From positions 38,672 through 102,671 of the forward strand of contig CAZGJZ010000012.1 of the NCBI GenBank assembly GCA_964525935.1: a DNA stretch of 64,000 nt, given 5' to 3'. The DNA comes from UBA2377 sp964525935. GTDB lineage: Bacteria > Verrucomicrobiota > Verrucomicrobiia > Opitutales > Opitutaceae. A model generated the notes under the pieces. The model was not told where the DNA came from, did not search any database, and saw only the letters and a list, made by a program, of their open reading frames with translations. The translations under genes and the position numbers were made by a program. Numbering within the stretch: position 1 is the first letter of the stretch; the number at the start of each line of letters is the position of its first letter. Positions 25,358 to 34,832 of this stretch are shown here, piece after piece.

Positions 25358-27289
25358 ATGAGCACCCCTCCCCTCGTTTTGTCATGTTTGGAATTGGACG
25401 AGGCACACGTGGCGGAAATCGTCCGAAAAATCAACGCGAGCGCGAGACCCGTCGAGTTGAGCTTCAGCTTCCATCCACTGTACGATGAACGACAATCAGA
25501 CGCAGCGAACGAGGCGATCATTGCCATCATGAGTAACGCATCGACTAAAGCAAAGGTCGTCAAGTTGGATGCGAATGGGCATCTGCATTATTTTTCACAT
25601 CCGGCAGCCCAAGCGTTGGCCGACTTCGTGCGAGGCAGCACAGTATTGAAAACGCTGGTTCTGAACAATTGCATGTTCGGCCAGTGGTCCGACGACGTTT
25701 TTAACGCCTTGGAAACCAACACCTCGTTGACGGACTTGACTCTGCAATACATGCTACTTGACTCCAAAAGCTTAAACAGCCTCGCACGCACGTTGCTCCG
25801 TCCCGATACGGCAATAACGACTCTCACACTAAGCTTGAATCCCGGTTCTTCGATCGACACTTCAAGACTCACGTATGCGATGGCGACGAACACGACGTTG
25901 AAACATTTCAAGTTCTACAACTACAATAACATGAGCAACTCGGATTATTATATTGCATTCATCGGCGAGGTGTTACGATTGAATCCGACGACGATGGAAT
26001 CGTTGGAACTGTACGTGAGTCTTGAACTTAGCCCGAATGAGCCGTCGTATCGGCATATGGCCGTTTATAACCTGCTCGAGGCAATAAAGTCACACAAAAA
26101 ATTACACACACTCGTTTTAAACGCGTCACTCAATAGAGCCGAATGGCTTTATGAGCTGGGCGATGTGTTGAGCGGAACCAAAACGTTGAGGAAATTTAAA
26201 CTGTGGAGCGGTGATCTGCGTGCATATAACGTCGCCGCGCTCATTGACGGTTTGAAAAGGAACTCCACACTTGAAGAGTTGAACTTGTCCAGCATTGACT
26301 TCCCTCCACACTTCTACACATCGTTCGCGAGCGAGGTGTTGAACAAAGCGAACCCGACGCTGAAAACCTTGGTTTTTAGCCAGTGTCGAACCATGGACAA
26401 GGAGGGCACGTCCGCGATCTTCACCGCGTTGGCGAACGATACGAATCCGTTGGAGACTCTCGCGTTGCGAGACGATCGCCGCATGTACACGTGGTGCGTT
26501 CCGGCCATCGAAAACCTCTTGAGACGCAACAAACACTTGGTGGAAATGGATTTATCGAGAAACGCGTATCCCCAAAATCTCTACGACCCATCGATCACCG
26601 ACGACGAGATCGAGGCGGGCATGACGAATGCGTTCGCGTTGGGGACCAACACGACGTTGAGACGTCTGTATTTAGAACAGTGTTGGATGCCGCCCAGAAT
26701 CGGGTTCGCATTCGGGGAAATGTTGAAATACAACAAGGCATTGCAAAAATTGAGCTTGACGGGAAGCTGTTTCAGCTCCGGGGTATTCGGCGCTTTCGCC
26801 GATGCGTTGGTGCAAAATACAACGTTGAAAGAGTTGGGCCTCGACATGACAACTTACGATAATGAAGGAAGGGGGATCCCGGCGCTCGCGTACGTCCTCA
26901 AACACAACAACCGAACGTTGAAAGGATTGGATTTTGGCCGAACGCCCCTTCAGTCCAACGAGAGAAGTGCGCTGATCGACGTGTTTTCCGAGAACGATGT
27001 ATTGGAGAAAATAACGATACACACGGGACACCAGGCCGAACTAGACGACGCCGTTACTCATCGAAACATGAGATTGGCGCGCGATGCGGCATTCACTCTC
27101 GATCTTCCACCCATGCCGGATAATGTGAGGCGTACGATGATGGAATTCGCATTTGAGTCACCCGCCACATTCGAGCGAATACAACGAGATACGAAACATA
27201 AACGAGAAAAGAATGAGTTGGCAAGGGCAATGGGAGAAAGGGGGGATAACAATGTCGATGACGATGCGAGGGTGTGTTCGATTTTTTAG
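25358..27289 (+). CDS. Leucine-rich-repeat protein with CaaX tail, copy 2
   Basis: A 643-aa protein, ATG 25358. It has the shared N-terminal module (VAEIVRKINASARPVEL) and about 18-20 LRR units of the ribonuclease-inhibitor type (NTTLRRLYLEQC). The region after the repeats ends with a conserved segment (NMRLARDAAF ... LPPMPDNVRR) that also occurs in copy 3 (LRLAQRSAL ... LPQVPDNAKK). The tail VCSIF is a CaaX box. The same length as copy 3 and shared flanks show a tandem duplication. Confidence 0.87.
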   Translation: MSTPPLVLSCLELDEAHVAEIVRKINASARPVELSFSFHPLYDERQSDAANEAIIAIMSNASTKAKVVKLDANGHLHYFSHPAAQALADFVRGSTVLKTLVLNNCMFGQWSDDVFNALETNTSLTDLTLQYMLLDSKSLNSLARTLLRPDTAITTLTLSLNPGSSIDTSRLTYAMATNTTLKHFKFYNYNNMSNSDYYIAFIGEVLRLNPTTMESLELYVSLELSPNEPSYRHMAVYNLLEAIKSHKKLHTLVLNASLNRAEWLYELGDVLSGTKTLRKFKLWSGDLRAYNVAALIDGLKRNSTLEELNLSSIDFPPHFYTSFASEVLNKANPTLKTLVFSQCRTMDKEGTSAIFTALANDTNPLETLALRDDRRMYTWCVPAIENLLRRNKHLVEMDLSRNAYPQNLYDPSITDDEIEAGMTNAFALGTNTTLRRLYLEQCWMPPRIGFAFGEMLKYNKALQKLSLTGSCFSSGVFGAFADALVQNTTLKELGLDMTTYDNEGRGIPALAYVLKHNNRTLKGLDFGRTPLQSNERSALIDVFSENDVLEKITIHTGHQAELDDAVTHRNMRLARDAAFTLDLPPMPDNVRRTMMEFAFESPATFERIQRDTKHKREKNELARAMGERGDNNVDDDARVCSIF

Positions 27290-27317
27290 AGGTATGATCT
27301 TTGAGCGTCGAAAATAA

Positions 27318-27330
27318 TCACAAATAAAAC
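27318..27330 (+). promoter_or_regulatory. LRR-gene leader motif, second copy
   Basis: TCACAAATAAAAC upstream of ATG 27336, in the intergenic block duplicated from 25304-25357. Confidence 0.5.
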
Positions 27331-27335
27331 AAAAA

Positions 27336-29267
27336 ATGACCACACCACACGTTTTGTCGTACGAAGCGATCGATGCGGCAATCGCAGACGAAATCGTCGC
27401 GAAAATCGCCGCGAGCTCGAGTCCCGTTGAGTTGAGCTTGAAGTTACCCGAACATGTAGAATTCACAAATGCGAATCGTGCGTTGCGAACCATCATCACC
27501 AATCCGGACACGATACGAAAACTCGAATCGTTAACCGTGCATCGCATTCCGTTCTTCTATGTTACATCGATGGCATGTGCCGATATGTTGCGCGACAACA
27601 AAACGTTGAGAAAATTGGAACTTCGCAGTTGTCTCAATGGCGAATTTGAAGAGCGTCCACTTTTCGAGGCCTTGGAAAGCAACACGACATTGACGAAACT
27701 GGATATGAGCATACGCATCGCGGTAGACAACATCAACCCGCTTCGATACATCGTCTCAATGTTGAGTCATCCAGATTCGTCGTTGACGACGCTCGAGCTG
27801 AGCTTCAATTCGAATCACCCGACCGACATATCGAACATCATGACGGCGTTGGCGACGAATCGAACGTTGAAAACGTTCAAGTGCCACCCGAGCTTCATTA
27901 CTTACAATACAATTTCAAGACTCGCCGCAGCTTTGAAATCGAACCCGACATCGTTGGAATCGTTGGATTTATCCATGGATTTAAGCGGCACTCGAGACGA
28001 ACGAGAAAAGGCCGGTCGAGCGATGTCCGAGGCAATAAAATCGCATAAGAAGTTACACACACTCATCCTACGCAGTGGAAGTGATGCTAATGATTGGATT
28101 GGGTTAACTCTCGGTGATGCGTTGAAAGGAAACGACTCCTTGAGAACTTTGGAATTATGGAGTGTCTATGTGGTAGGCAACAATGGTAAAGCGCTCATTG
28201 ACGGTTTGAAGGAGAACTCGACACTCGAAGTTTTGAAAATGCACTATAACTCCGGATCATCATCACGTTTCTACGTATCGTTTGCGGAAAACGTGTTGAG
28301 GAAAGTGAATCCGACCTTGAAAACCTTGAAATTCGATTACAACCATGCTCTCGGAGATACGGGCGCGATTGCGATTTTCGAGGCGTTGGCGAATGAAAAC
28401 AATCCTCTGGTTCATCTTTCACTTCGAGAATGCGGAATCAATGCAGCAAGTCTTCCAGCGCTCAGAACCGTGTTGAGAAACAACAAAAGATTGGTGAGAT
28501 TGAATTTATCAGGAAATTGCCTCGAGAGATCTCAGAAAACCAATGTGGTTTCACCAGAAAATACGAAGATGGTGATTCATTCGATCCCGGATGCGTTGAG
28601 AACCAACACGACGTTAAAGTATCTGGATTTAGAATGGTGCATGTTCTCGCCTGAAATCGGGACGGCCTTCGCGGAAATGTTGAAAGTGAACACCTCGTTG
28701 AAACGGTTGAACATGAATGGGAGCCCATTCGACAACGCATCAATTACCGAGTTGGCCGATGCATTATCCGTCAATCAAACACTGGATGAGATATATTTGT
28801 ACTTGTACAACTCCAGAGAAAACGACAGAAATTTCAACGACGATGGACTCGTTCATCTTGCGAAGGTGCTCGAAACTCGAAACCGAACGTTGAAACGTTT
28901 GAGGTTGGGTCGCACTCACTTTGGAATCAGTCCAAGGGGACAAGATGCGCTGCGTAAAGCGATTGTCACCAACGGTGCATTGGAAATCGTCACTTTCAAC
29001 GATTATACCCCCGAGTACTTGAAAACCGCATTCGAGATACAAAAGTTACGATTGGCGCAACGTTCGGCGCTCGCACGAGATCTACCTCAGGTGCCGGACA
29101 ACGCGAAGAAATTGATTGGGCGGTATACGCTCAATCGGACAACATACAACGAAATACAACGCCAAGTGCAACGAAATCGAGATTCGGCAATGTTGAAAAG
29201 ATCGATGGGCATGCCGATAAACGATGAAGAGGATGAGGAGGATGTTAGAGTGTGTTCGATTTTTTAA
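27336..29267 (+). CDS. Leucine-rich-repeat protein with CaaX tail, copy 3
   Basis: A 643-aa protein, ATG 27336, the closest relative of copy 2. It has the N-terminal module (ADEIVAKIAASSSPVEL), LRR units (NRTLKTFKCH, NTTLKYLDLEWC) and the tail VRVCSIF with CaaX box CSIF. The last residues before the tail are acidic (DEEDEEDV). Prenylation would put the LRR horseshoe on the cytosolic face of a membrane. The array is AT-rich for this window, suggesting later acquisition or amplification. Confidence 0.87.
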   Translation: MTTPHVLSYEAIDAAIADEIVAKIAASSSPVELSLKLPEHVEFTNANRALRTIITNPDTIRKLESLTVHRIPFFYVTSMACADMLRDNKTLRKLELRSCLNGEFEERPLFEALESNTTLTKLDMSIRIAVDNINPLRYIVSMLSHPDSSLTTLELSFNSNHPTDISNIMTALATNRTLKTFKCHPSFITYNTISRLAAALKSNPTSLESLDLSMDLSGTRDEREKAGRAMSEAIKSHKKLHTLILRSGSDANDWIGLTLGDALKGNDSLRTLELWSVYVVGNNGKALIDGLKENSTLEVLKMHYNSGSSSRFYVSFAENVLRKVNPTLKTLKFDYNHALGDTGAIAIFEALANENNPLVHLSLRECGINAASLPALRTVLRNNKRLVRLNLSGNCLERSQKTNVVSPENTKMVIHSIPDALRTNTTLKYLDLEWCMFSPEIGTAFAEMLKVNTSLKRLNMNGSPFDNASITELADALSVNQTLDEIYLYLYNSRENDRNFNDDGLVHLAKVLETRNRTLKRLRLGRTHFGISPRGQDALRKAIVTNGALEIVTFNDYTPEYLKTAFEIQKLRLAQRSALARDLPQVPDNAKKLIGRYTLNRTTYNEIQRQVQRNRDSAMLKRSMGMPINDEEDEEDVRVCSIF

Positions 29268-29302
29268 TAACTCTTTATGTTTACGACCCTAGGCATTCGA
29301 CA

Positions 29303-32300
29303 TCATCTCTTCTTGGTTTTGGGAAGCTCGGGTTCGCTCGACGACGACGACGCCGATTCCGAATCATCTTCCTCTTCCACCCTCGTCGTCGTCCGTCCCC
29401 CCTTCTTTCGATGCCGTTCCAATCGTTCCATATACGCCGCGCCGGTGTGGAGGAACAGCAACAGATGGTGTTTCTTGATTTTGCGTTGGTTCGCGCGAAC
29501 CGTGCGAACCGCGCGGTGGTTCATGCCGAGACAAAACGACATGATGAAGGCCACGAGTCGGATGACGACTTTCGCGACGGCCCACACGAAGCCGTAGTAG
29601 GAGGTGAAGATGACGTAGAACACCAGGAACCACAACAGGAACCAGATGAAGGCGCCGAGGTGGGCGACCGCGCACAGCACCTCGGTTCGCTCGAGCGATC
29701 CGTCGAAGAGTTTCACCCAGAACTCGGGGATTTTCGGGATCCATCCCCACAGCATCTGCCACGCCGCGTTGAAGGTGTTGTTGAAGAACAGACGGAAAAT
29801 CCCCCCGAGAAACGTGCGAATCACTTGGACGGCGTTGAAGAGCCGATCGTGTTCCGCGACCGGGACGTATTGGATCCAATCGAAATTCCAGATGAACTCC
29901 CCCGTCTTGTAATTGGGACACGTACACTCCCCGAGGGTGAGCGCGCTCCCGCACACGTCGCGAACGTAGGATTTCACGTCGAACTTCACGGAGTGGAACC
30001 GCCACTTTATCGGGCGAATCATCGGGGGACAATACTTCGTTCGCTCCCCGTTGAGGATGGTCTCCTTGAGATTCTTCGCGGAGCTGAAAGGATCGTTCAC
30101 CATGGAGGTGTAGGAGGCGAAGGGGGAATTGGTATCTGAGCGATCGATCTGGTTCCAACATTGCGATATGGAGCCGAAAATGGACGAGGGCGTGGCTTGT
30201 TGGAGATAACACCGAGAGTGGTAGGCGCTCGCGGAGTAGTAGGCGAGCCATTGTCCGCCGGTGGATTCGGGTGCGGGGATCTCGGGACACGCGCATTGGC
30301 CGACGGGCTCACACTGTTTGAAATCGGGACACACCACGAAACCGACGGGACACGCGTTCAAGACCCCCGATTTAAGCGGGACGAACACGAGATTCGGGAC
30401 GTGTCGCACGGTCTCGGATTGAACCACCAACCGACGTTGAAGTCTTCGAAGTCGCCGGTGGCGCTCCTCCTCGTCCCCGGCACGTTTCATCACGGCCTCG
30501 GTGTGGAGTTCCTCACCTCCGTGCAATCCCCCGTGGAGCGTATTCAACATCTCGCGATGTTTCGCCTCGAGATTGAAGGTTTCGGACTTGACCTCCTTCG
30601 TGATGCGCTCCTCCTCGAGCGAGGTGTAAGCGTGTCCGCGAACGAGGGAGTGGGTGAGCGCAGAGTAGGCCTTCATGACGTGGACGGAAGAGCGTAATCG
30701 CGCGAGGCGGCGAGAGGGATCGAAAACCCCGAAGAGGGGCTCGGCCATGCGATTCGCCTCCTTGGTGACTTTGCGTTTGTGCCCCGTCTCACGATCCATG
30801 GATTCGGCAGCCGCGAGACCGCGACGGAACGCGGAGTTGTCGCGGAACTTCACTCCTCCTCCACCTCCTCCGTTACTACTCTTGGATTTGGATTTGGTCG
30901 TCGTCGAGGTGAAAGGTGGTCGCATCGCGGCGTCCTCATCCAAGTACCGTTTACCCATCGTCAAGGCGGCGGTTTGAAGATGACAAAGCGTATTGAAATA
31001 GTCGTGTTGGGGCGAAGTCGCGAGCTCGACGCGGGAACAATCGAAATGTCCTTCATCGGCGTGTCGCGAAAGCTCGATCCGCGCGACCGGTTCAAACTTC
31101 TCGCGTCCCAATCGTCTCTTTCGTCTCGCCTCGGGATCGTCGTCGGAATTCTCGACGACCACGCCCTCCCGCGAACCGTATACGGGATTATTCGCCGACG
31201 AAGTGGTCATCACGATCTTTGCACTCGTTTTGAAAACGTTCCCGACGTATTCCGAGAATCGAAACGAGGCGAGATCGCGTCGATGCGATGTGGTCGTAGC
31301 GTCGTCGTTGAGTTGTTGCGTCGCTCTCGCGACTCGTAATCTTCTCGCCCCATCACTCCCACACGGGGTATGGGTGGTGGTCCATACGGTTCCGTGAGTC
31401 TCTTCCGAATCGGGACACGCGTGAGCGAGCGTCCCGTTCACGCATATGTCGTAACACCCGAAATGGGAGAAGAGTAACCAATTCTGGGCGTTTCCCGTGG
31501 GGGTGAATGACCGATGGGTTAAAGGACACCCGCGTTGAGGATCGCTCGTGACGGTTCGCGTGGGTTTCGTCTCATCCAGCGATTCATACCACACCTCGCG
31601 ATTTCGTTCGATTCGATTCTCACACGAGATGAGTCGCCGGCCGTTGTTTCCGCCCCCACCACCACCGTTAATGAGTCCCGTCGTGATTTGTTCACACCCG
31701 ACCCATCCCGGAAAAAGAAGATAACAATTCGCACAATCCTCGTCGGTCGCGGTGGAGGGACGACGATCGCATTGGAAACTTCCGTGTGGGATTTTCCCCA
31801 CCCCGATGAGCGACAGAAACGGAATGAAGAGAAGGTTCAGGGCATCCACGAAGATGTCGGCGACCAATTGAACGAACTGTTTAAAGAAACACCCCGAGAA
31901 CTCGAGCGCACAAAACGGAGCGGAGACCAACGAGAGGATGAACCCCAGCACTTCCGGGAAGGAGGCGAGCAACTCACACAGAATGTTCAATCGCAACAAC
32001 GTGTAGGTGAGATAAAACTCGACCAGAGCCGCGAAAATCGTCATGACCGCTCCGACTCCGCGGAAAAATACCGTGACGATCGGATACTCCGCGACGCCCC
32101 CGTCGATTTCGTATCGTTCATAAATGGAGGCGTTCGAGGCCGTTCGAACCGAAATCAAACGTCTTCCTCCGCCTCCCCCGTTAACTGCGTCGTAGGTCGA
32201 TCCCACGTTGGGGGTGGAAGGGTAGACGAAGGTTCGCTCTCCAATCATGATTCCGGAGGTGATGATGGGCGCCGCGAGACGACTCAGGATTTTCAAAACG

Positions 32301-32956
32301 TCCCATGCGAAGTGAACCCCCGTGTTGTAACCGGGTAAAATCATCGAGTTGGAGACCTCGATCCCGATGTTTCCGAAAACCGCCAGGACGTTCATGAAGG
32401 TCCGCGAGATGTTCCACCCGATATCGACGCCGTTGATGAAGGCCTCGACGTTCGTCTCGATTCCCATCGCGAGCCATGCCAAGATGATGAGCACCACAAA
32501 GACGAGGAACCAGGCGACGACGTTCCAAAACAACAACCACGTTCCGTTCAGGAAATAGATGATGAGACTGAGAAGTTGAAGGAGAACGGACTTCAAGGCG
32601 TCCGAGGCGTCTTTTATCCTCATCGATTTCCGAGTGTTTTCATAGGCGAACTCGTCCCCGTCGGTCGCATCGAGAATTCGATCGAGCTGCGCCTCGAGTC
32701 TCGCGGCCTCGGCCTTTACGTTTTCCATGACGGGTTTCCCGACGGTCGTATAGAGGAAAAACACGATGACGGAGATGAGGCCGAGCGCGGTCATCGCAAT
32801 CGTCCACGCCGGTCCGGCGGCCATGACGATGATTCCGGTATTGGAAAGGGGTTGGCCCCCAAACCACGCGGGGTTTCTGCCGTAGTTCACGCCGTTCAAC
32901 GCTCCGCGAGCCGCCGCGGCGCCTCCGCCGTTACCGTTGGACAACAAATTTCCCAT
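29303..32956 (-). CDS. Giant multipass membrane protein (1217 aa) with myristoylation signal
   Basis: Begins MGNLLS, a strong N-myristoylation signal. Hydrophobic segments occur at about residues 40-70, 120-170, 295-345, 360-390 and 1080-1160, so both ends are in membrane. The large middle (about 400-1050) is cysteine-rich and would be lumenal or external, with a small cysteine-knot-like part (CPVGFVVCPDFKQCEPVGQCAC). The phrase GRRLIS occurs twice (near residues 264 and 440), and further RRL/RRDL sites lie near 545-570; such sites suit proprotein-convertase or S1P-like cleavage. The C-tail is basic then acidic. It is probably a major envelope or membrane-remodelling protein, but no family is recognised. 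Confidence 0.75.
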   Translation of the reverse strand: MGNLLSNGNGGGAAAARGALNGVNYGRNPAWFGGQPLSNTGIIVMAAGPAWTIAMTALGLISVIVFFLYTTVGKPVMENVKAEAARLEAQLDRILDATDGDEFAYENTRKSMRIKDASDALKSVLLQLLSLIIYFLNGTWLLFWNVVAWFLVFVVLIILAWLAMGIETNVEAFINGVDIGWNISRTFMNVLAVFGNIGIEVSNSMILPGYNTGVHFAWDVLKILSRLAAPIITSGIMIGERTFVYPSTPNVGSTYDAVNGGGGGRRLISVRTASNASIYERYEIDGGVAEYPIVTVFFRGVGAVMTIFAALVEFYLTYTLLRLNILCELLASFPEVLGFILSLVSAPFCALEFSGCFFKQFVQLVADIFVDALNLLFIPFLSLIGVGKIPHGSFQCDRRPSTATDEDCANCYLLFPGWVGCEQITTGLINGGGGGGNNGRRLISCENRIERNREVWYESLDETKPTRTVTSDPQRGCPLTHRSFTPTGNAQNWLLFSHFGCYDICVNGTLAHACPDSEETHGTVWTTTHTPCGSDGARRLRVARATQQLNDDATTTSHRRDLASFRFSEYVGNVFKTSAKIVMTTSSANNPVYGSREGVVVENSDDDPEARRKRRLGREKFEPVARIELSRHADEGHFDCSRVELATSPQHDYFNTLCHLQTAALTMGKRYLDEDAAMRPPFTSTTTKSKSKSSNGGGGGGVKFRDNSAFRRGLAAAESMDRETGHKRKVTKEANRMAEPLFGVFDPSRRLARLRSSVHVMKAYSALTHSLVRGHAYTSLEEERITKEVKSETFNLEAKHREMLNTLHGGLHGGEELHTEAVMKRAGDEEERHRRLRRLQRRLVVQSETVRHVPNLVFVPLKSGVLNACPVGFVVCPDFKQCEPVGQCACPEIPAPESTGGQWLAYYSASAYHSRCYLQQATPSSIFGSISQCWNQIDRSDTNSPFASYTSMVNDPFSSAKNLKETILNGERTKYCPPMIRPIKWRFHSVKFDVKSYVRDVCGSALTLGECTCPNYKTGEFIWNFDWIQYVPVAEHDRLFNAVQVIRTFLGGIFRLFFNNTFNAAWQMLWGWIPKIPEFWVKLFDGSLERTEVLCAVAHLGAFIWFLLWFLVFYVIFTSYYGFVWAVAKVVIRLVAFIMSFCLGMNHRAVRTVRANQRKIKKHHLLLFLHTGAAYMERLERHRKKGGRTTTRVEEEDDSESASSSSSEPELPKTKKR

Positions 32957-33037
32957 TGCCTTTTATCGTAATCGACGCGCGGAGTGGAGGATTATAATGA
33001 GTCTAACTTTGATCGTTTCGTGGGAAGGCGTTGTCGT

Positions 33038-33373
33038 TCATTGTGAGATTGTTTCCACCGCTTCATGGGTGGACGACACCTCGTGGGTAGACACCTCGAC
33101 GTAGTCGTTATCGAGACTGAGCGGCGACATCGGTACCGACTGTAACGATGGAAGCGGTGGTGATGAAGGGGGAAGCGGGAGGGGGGAGGCGAGACGGTAC
33201 ACGCGACACGCAATCGGGGTGAGAAGGTACGCGATGATCGCTTGGGATACCTCTCCTAATACCAAAAAGGACCCCAGGATGATTGCGACGTAGGTGGCGT
33301 AGAACGAGACGACTAGTAAACTGAACAAGAACAATAAACACGTCTCGACGAATTCTATCGGCATGAAACTCAT
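33038..33373 (-). CDS. Small membrane protein, 111 aa
   Basis: Starts at ATG 33373 (MSFMPIEFVE) right after the leader TCACAAATAAAAATAAT. Residues about 8-28 and 30-58 form two hydrophobic segments (LLFLFSLLVVSFYATYVAIILGSFLVL is the joined core). A Pro/Ser-rich cytosolic tail follows. Function unknown. It sits between the giant membrane protein and an LRR gene on the same strand. Confidence 0.6.
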   Translation of the reverse strand: MSFMPIEFVETCLLFLFSLLVVSFYATYVAIILGSFLVLGEVSQAIIAYLLTPIACRVYRLASPLPLPPSSPPLPSLQSVPMSPLSLDNDYVEVSTHEVSSTHEAVETISQ

Positions 33374-33394
33374 ATTATTTTTATTTGTGAAAGT
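33374..33394 (-). promoter_or_regulatory. LRR-type leader motif before small membrane gene
   Basis: On the minus strand TTTCACAAATAAAAATAAT directly precedes ATG 33373; it shares the TCACAAATAAAA core with the LRR leaders. Confidence 0.45.
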
Positions 33395-33405
33395 GTGACC
33401 GTCAA

Positions 33406-34773
33406 TCAATAGCCAAAGAACCTCCGCATGTGTGTCTGCAGACGACCGTTACGATCTTGAAGCGCGTCGTAATTGTTACGCATGCCGTGGGTCCTTCTCA
33501 CGGCCAACTCCAAATGCCGCGCTTCCATCGCTTGGGTAACCAACTTTTTCGGCACTCCATTCACTTCCATCACATCTCGCACGACTTCGCGATCGTCCAT
33601 GAAGAAACGATCGGGTATCGCCTTCTCGGCGACGGCCTCGGCGATCACGCGCAACCCCACCTTGGTCATGTTTGTGCGCGCAACCTCCAATATCGTGAGA
33701 GACGCACTCGCCAAAATCGTCGCTGCGATGTGTGTCGCACATTCATTGTTAAGCGGGTTTCCATTCATGTTCAGCGTCTTCATCGACCGGCTTTTCGCAA
33801 CCCCGTTCAACAGGTATACGGCGTCTTCTGAAGACATCTGGCACCCCGATACGTCCAAATCTTCAAACGTCGCGTTTTTCTCGATCGCGCGCGCAAGCTC
33901 CACGGTCTCGTGATACCAAAAGGAACTGTTGGAGATGTCCAAACTCTTGAAGGTTTTACACTCCCCGATCCCGCGGAAAATTGCGTTATGACCAGGGTAC
34001 CCGCCCATGTTACCGTGCAAGTCCAACTCGACCAATGACGTACTCCGCCCGATGGCGTCACCTAGCGGAATCATGTGCTCCGTCGTAAGATTACACCTCA
34101 CGAGGCTCAGCATTTGTAATTTTGCACATCGCGAGACGACGTCGGCGAGAAACGGAGGATCCCCCTCACGAACGTGCCAGCTCTCAATCGCGTTCATGCC
34201 CAAGTTCAAATTGACCATCGTCCCAGACGCCGCAACCGCCACGAGAATGGCCTCCATACCGGTTGCACCAATCATGTTATGGTATAAGTTCAACACAGTG
34301 AGGGAAGAATGCCGTACGCCTTGGGCGAGAGCGATTGCCCCGGCATTGTCCAATTGCACGTTGTTCATGCGCAGCACACTGAGCCGTCCGTTGCTTCTGC
34401 GAATAGCGTTCGCAATCGCGGCGGCCCCGGCCGCTTCAATCTTTATGTCGCAAAGTTGAACGATTTGCAGAGACGGACATTGTTCGATGCATCGCGCGAT
34501 GCCCTCCGCACCCTCGCCCACCCCGAGGCTTCTTATAAGTTCTAACTCGTGCATCAAGCGAATGGGTTTACCGGCCGCAATCGCCAACTTCACAACCGTT
34601 CGACTTCGCGAAACTCCATCGAGGATCTTGTCGAATCCGTACGGTGAGAGGGAGATGGGGAAAAGTTGAACCTCGTGCACTACACTGGTGGCAATCTCAT
34701 GCGCAATGTCGTCGGCGTCGATATCGAATATCTGGCCGCGATACGTGAGCACGCTCGGAACTTCTCCGTTCAT
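33406..34773 (-). CDS. Leucine-rich-repeat protein without CaaX tail
   Basis: A 455-aa protein. I choose ATG 34773 (MNGEVPSVLTYRG) because CACAAATAAA directly precedes it, as in the tandem LRR genes; an upstream ATG at 34833 overlaps the previous stop. The N-terminal module (DADDIAHEIATSV) matches that of the three LRR genes at 23.5-29.3 kb, and about 11 repeats of the same type follow (SLTVLNLYHNMIGATG). The end MRRFFGY lacks the CaaX cysteine, so this member should be soluble. It is less AT-rich than the tandem array. Confidence 0.85.
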   Translation of the reverse strand: MNGEVPSVLTYRGQIFDIDADDIAHEIATSVVHEVQLFPISLSPYGFDKILDGVSRSRTVVKLAIAAGKPIRLMHELELIRSLGVGEGAEGIARCIEQCPSLQIVQLCDIKIEAAGAAAIANAIRRSNGRLSVLRMNNVQLDNAGAIALAQGVRHSSLTVLNLYHNMIGATGMEAILVAVAASGTMVNLNLGMNAIESWHVREGDPPFLADVVSRCAKLQMLSLVRCNLTTEHMIPLGDAIGRSTSLVELDLHGNMGGYPGHNAIFRGIGECKTFKSLDISNSSFWYHETVELARAIEKNATFEDLDVSGCQMSSEDAVYLLNGVAKSRSMKTLNMNGNPLNNECATHIAATILASASLTILEVARTNMTKVGLRVIAEAVAEKAIPDRFFMDDREVVRDVMEVNGVPKKLVTQAMEARHLELAVRRTHGMRNNYDALQDRNGRLQTHMRRFFGY

Positions 34774-34790
34774 TTTATTTGTGTTGTGGT
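34774..34790 (-). promoter_or_regulatory. LRR-gene leader motif, minus-strand copy
   Basis: On the minus strand ACAACACAAATAAA ends immediately before ATG 34773, matching the leaders at 25341 and 27318. Confidence 0.45.
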
Positions 34791-34832
34791 TGCGCGTTTC
34801 GTGTGATTGATATTTTATGTTGTGAAAAATCA

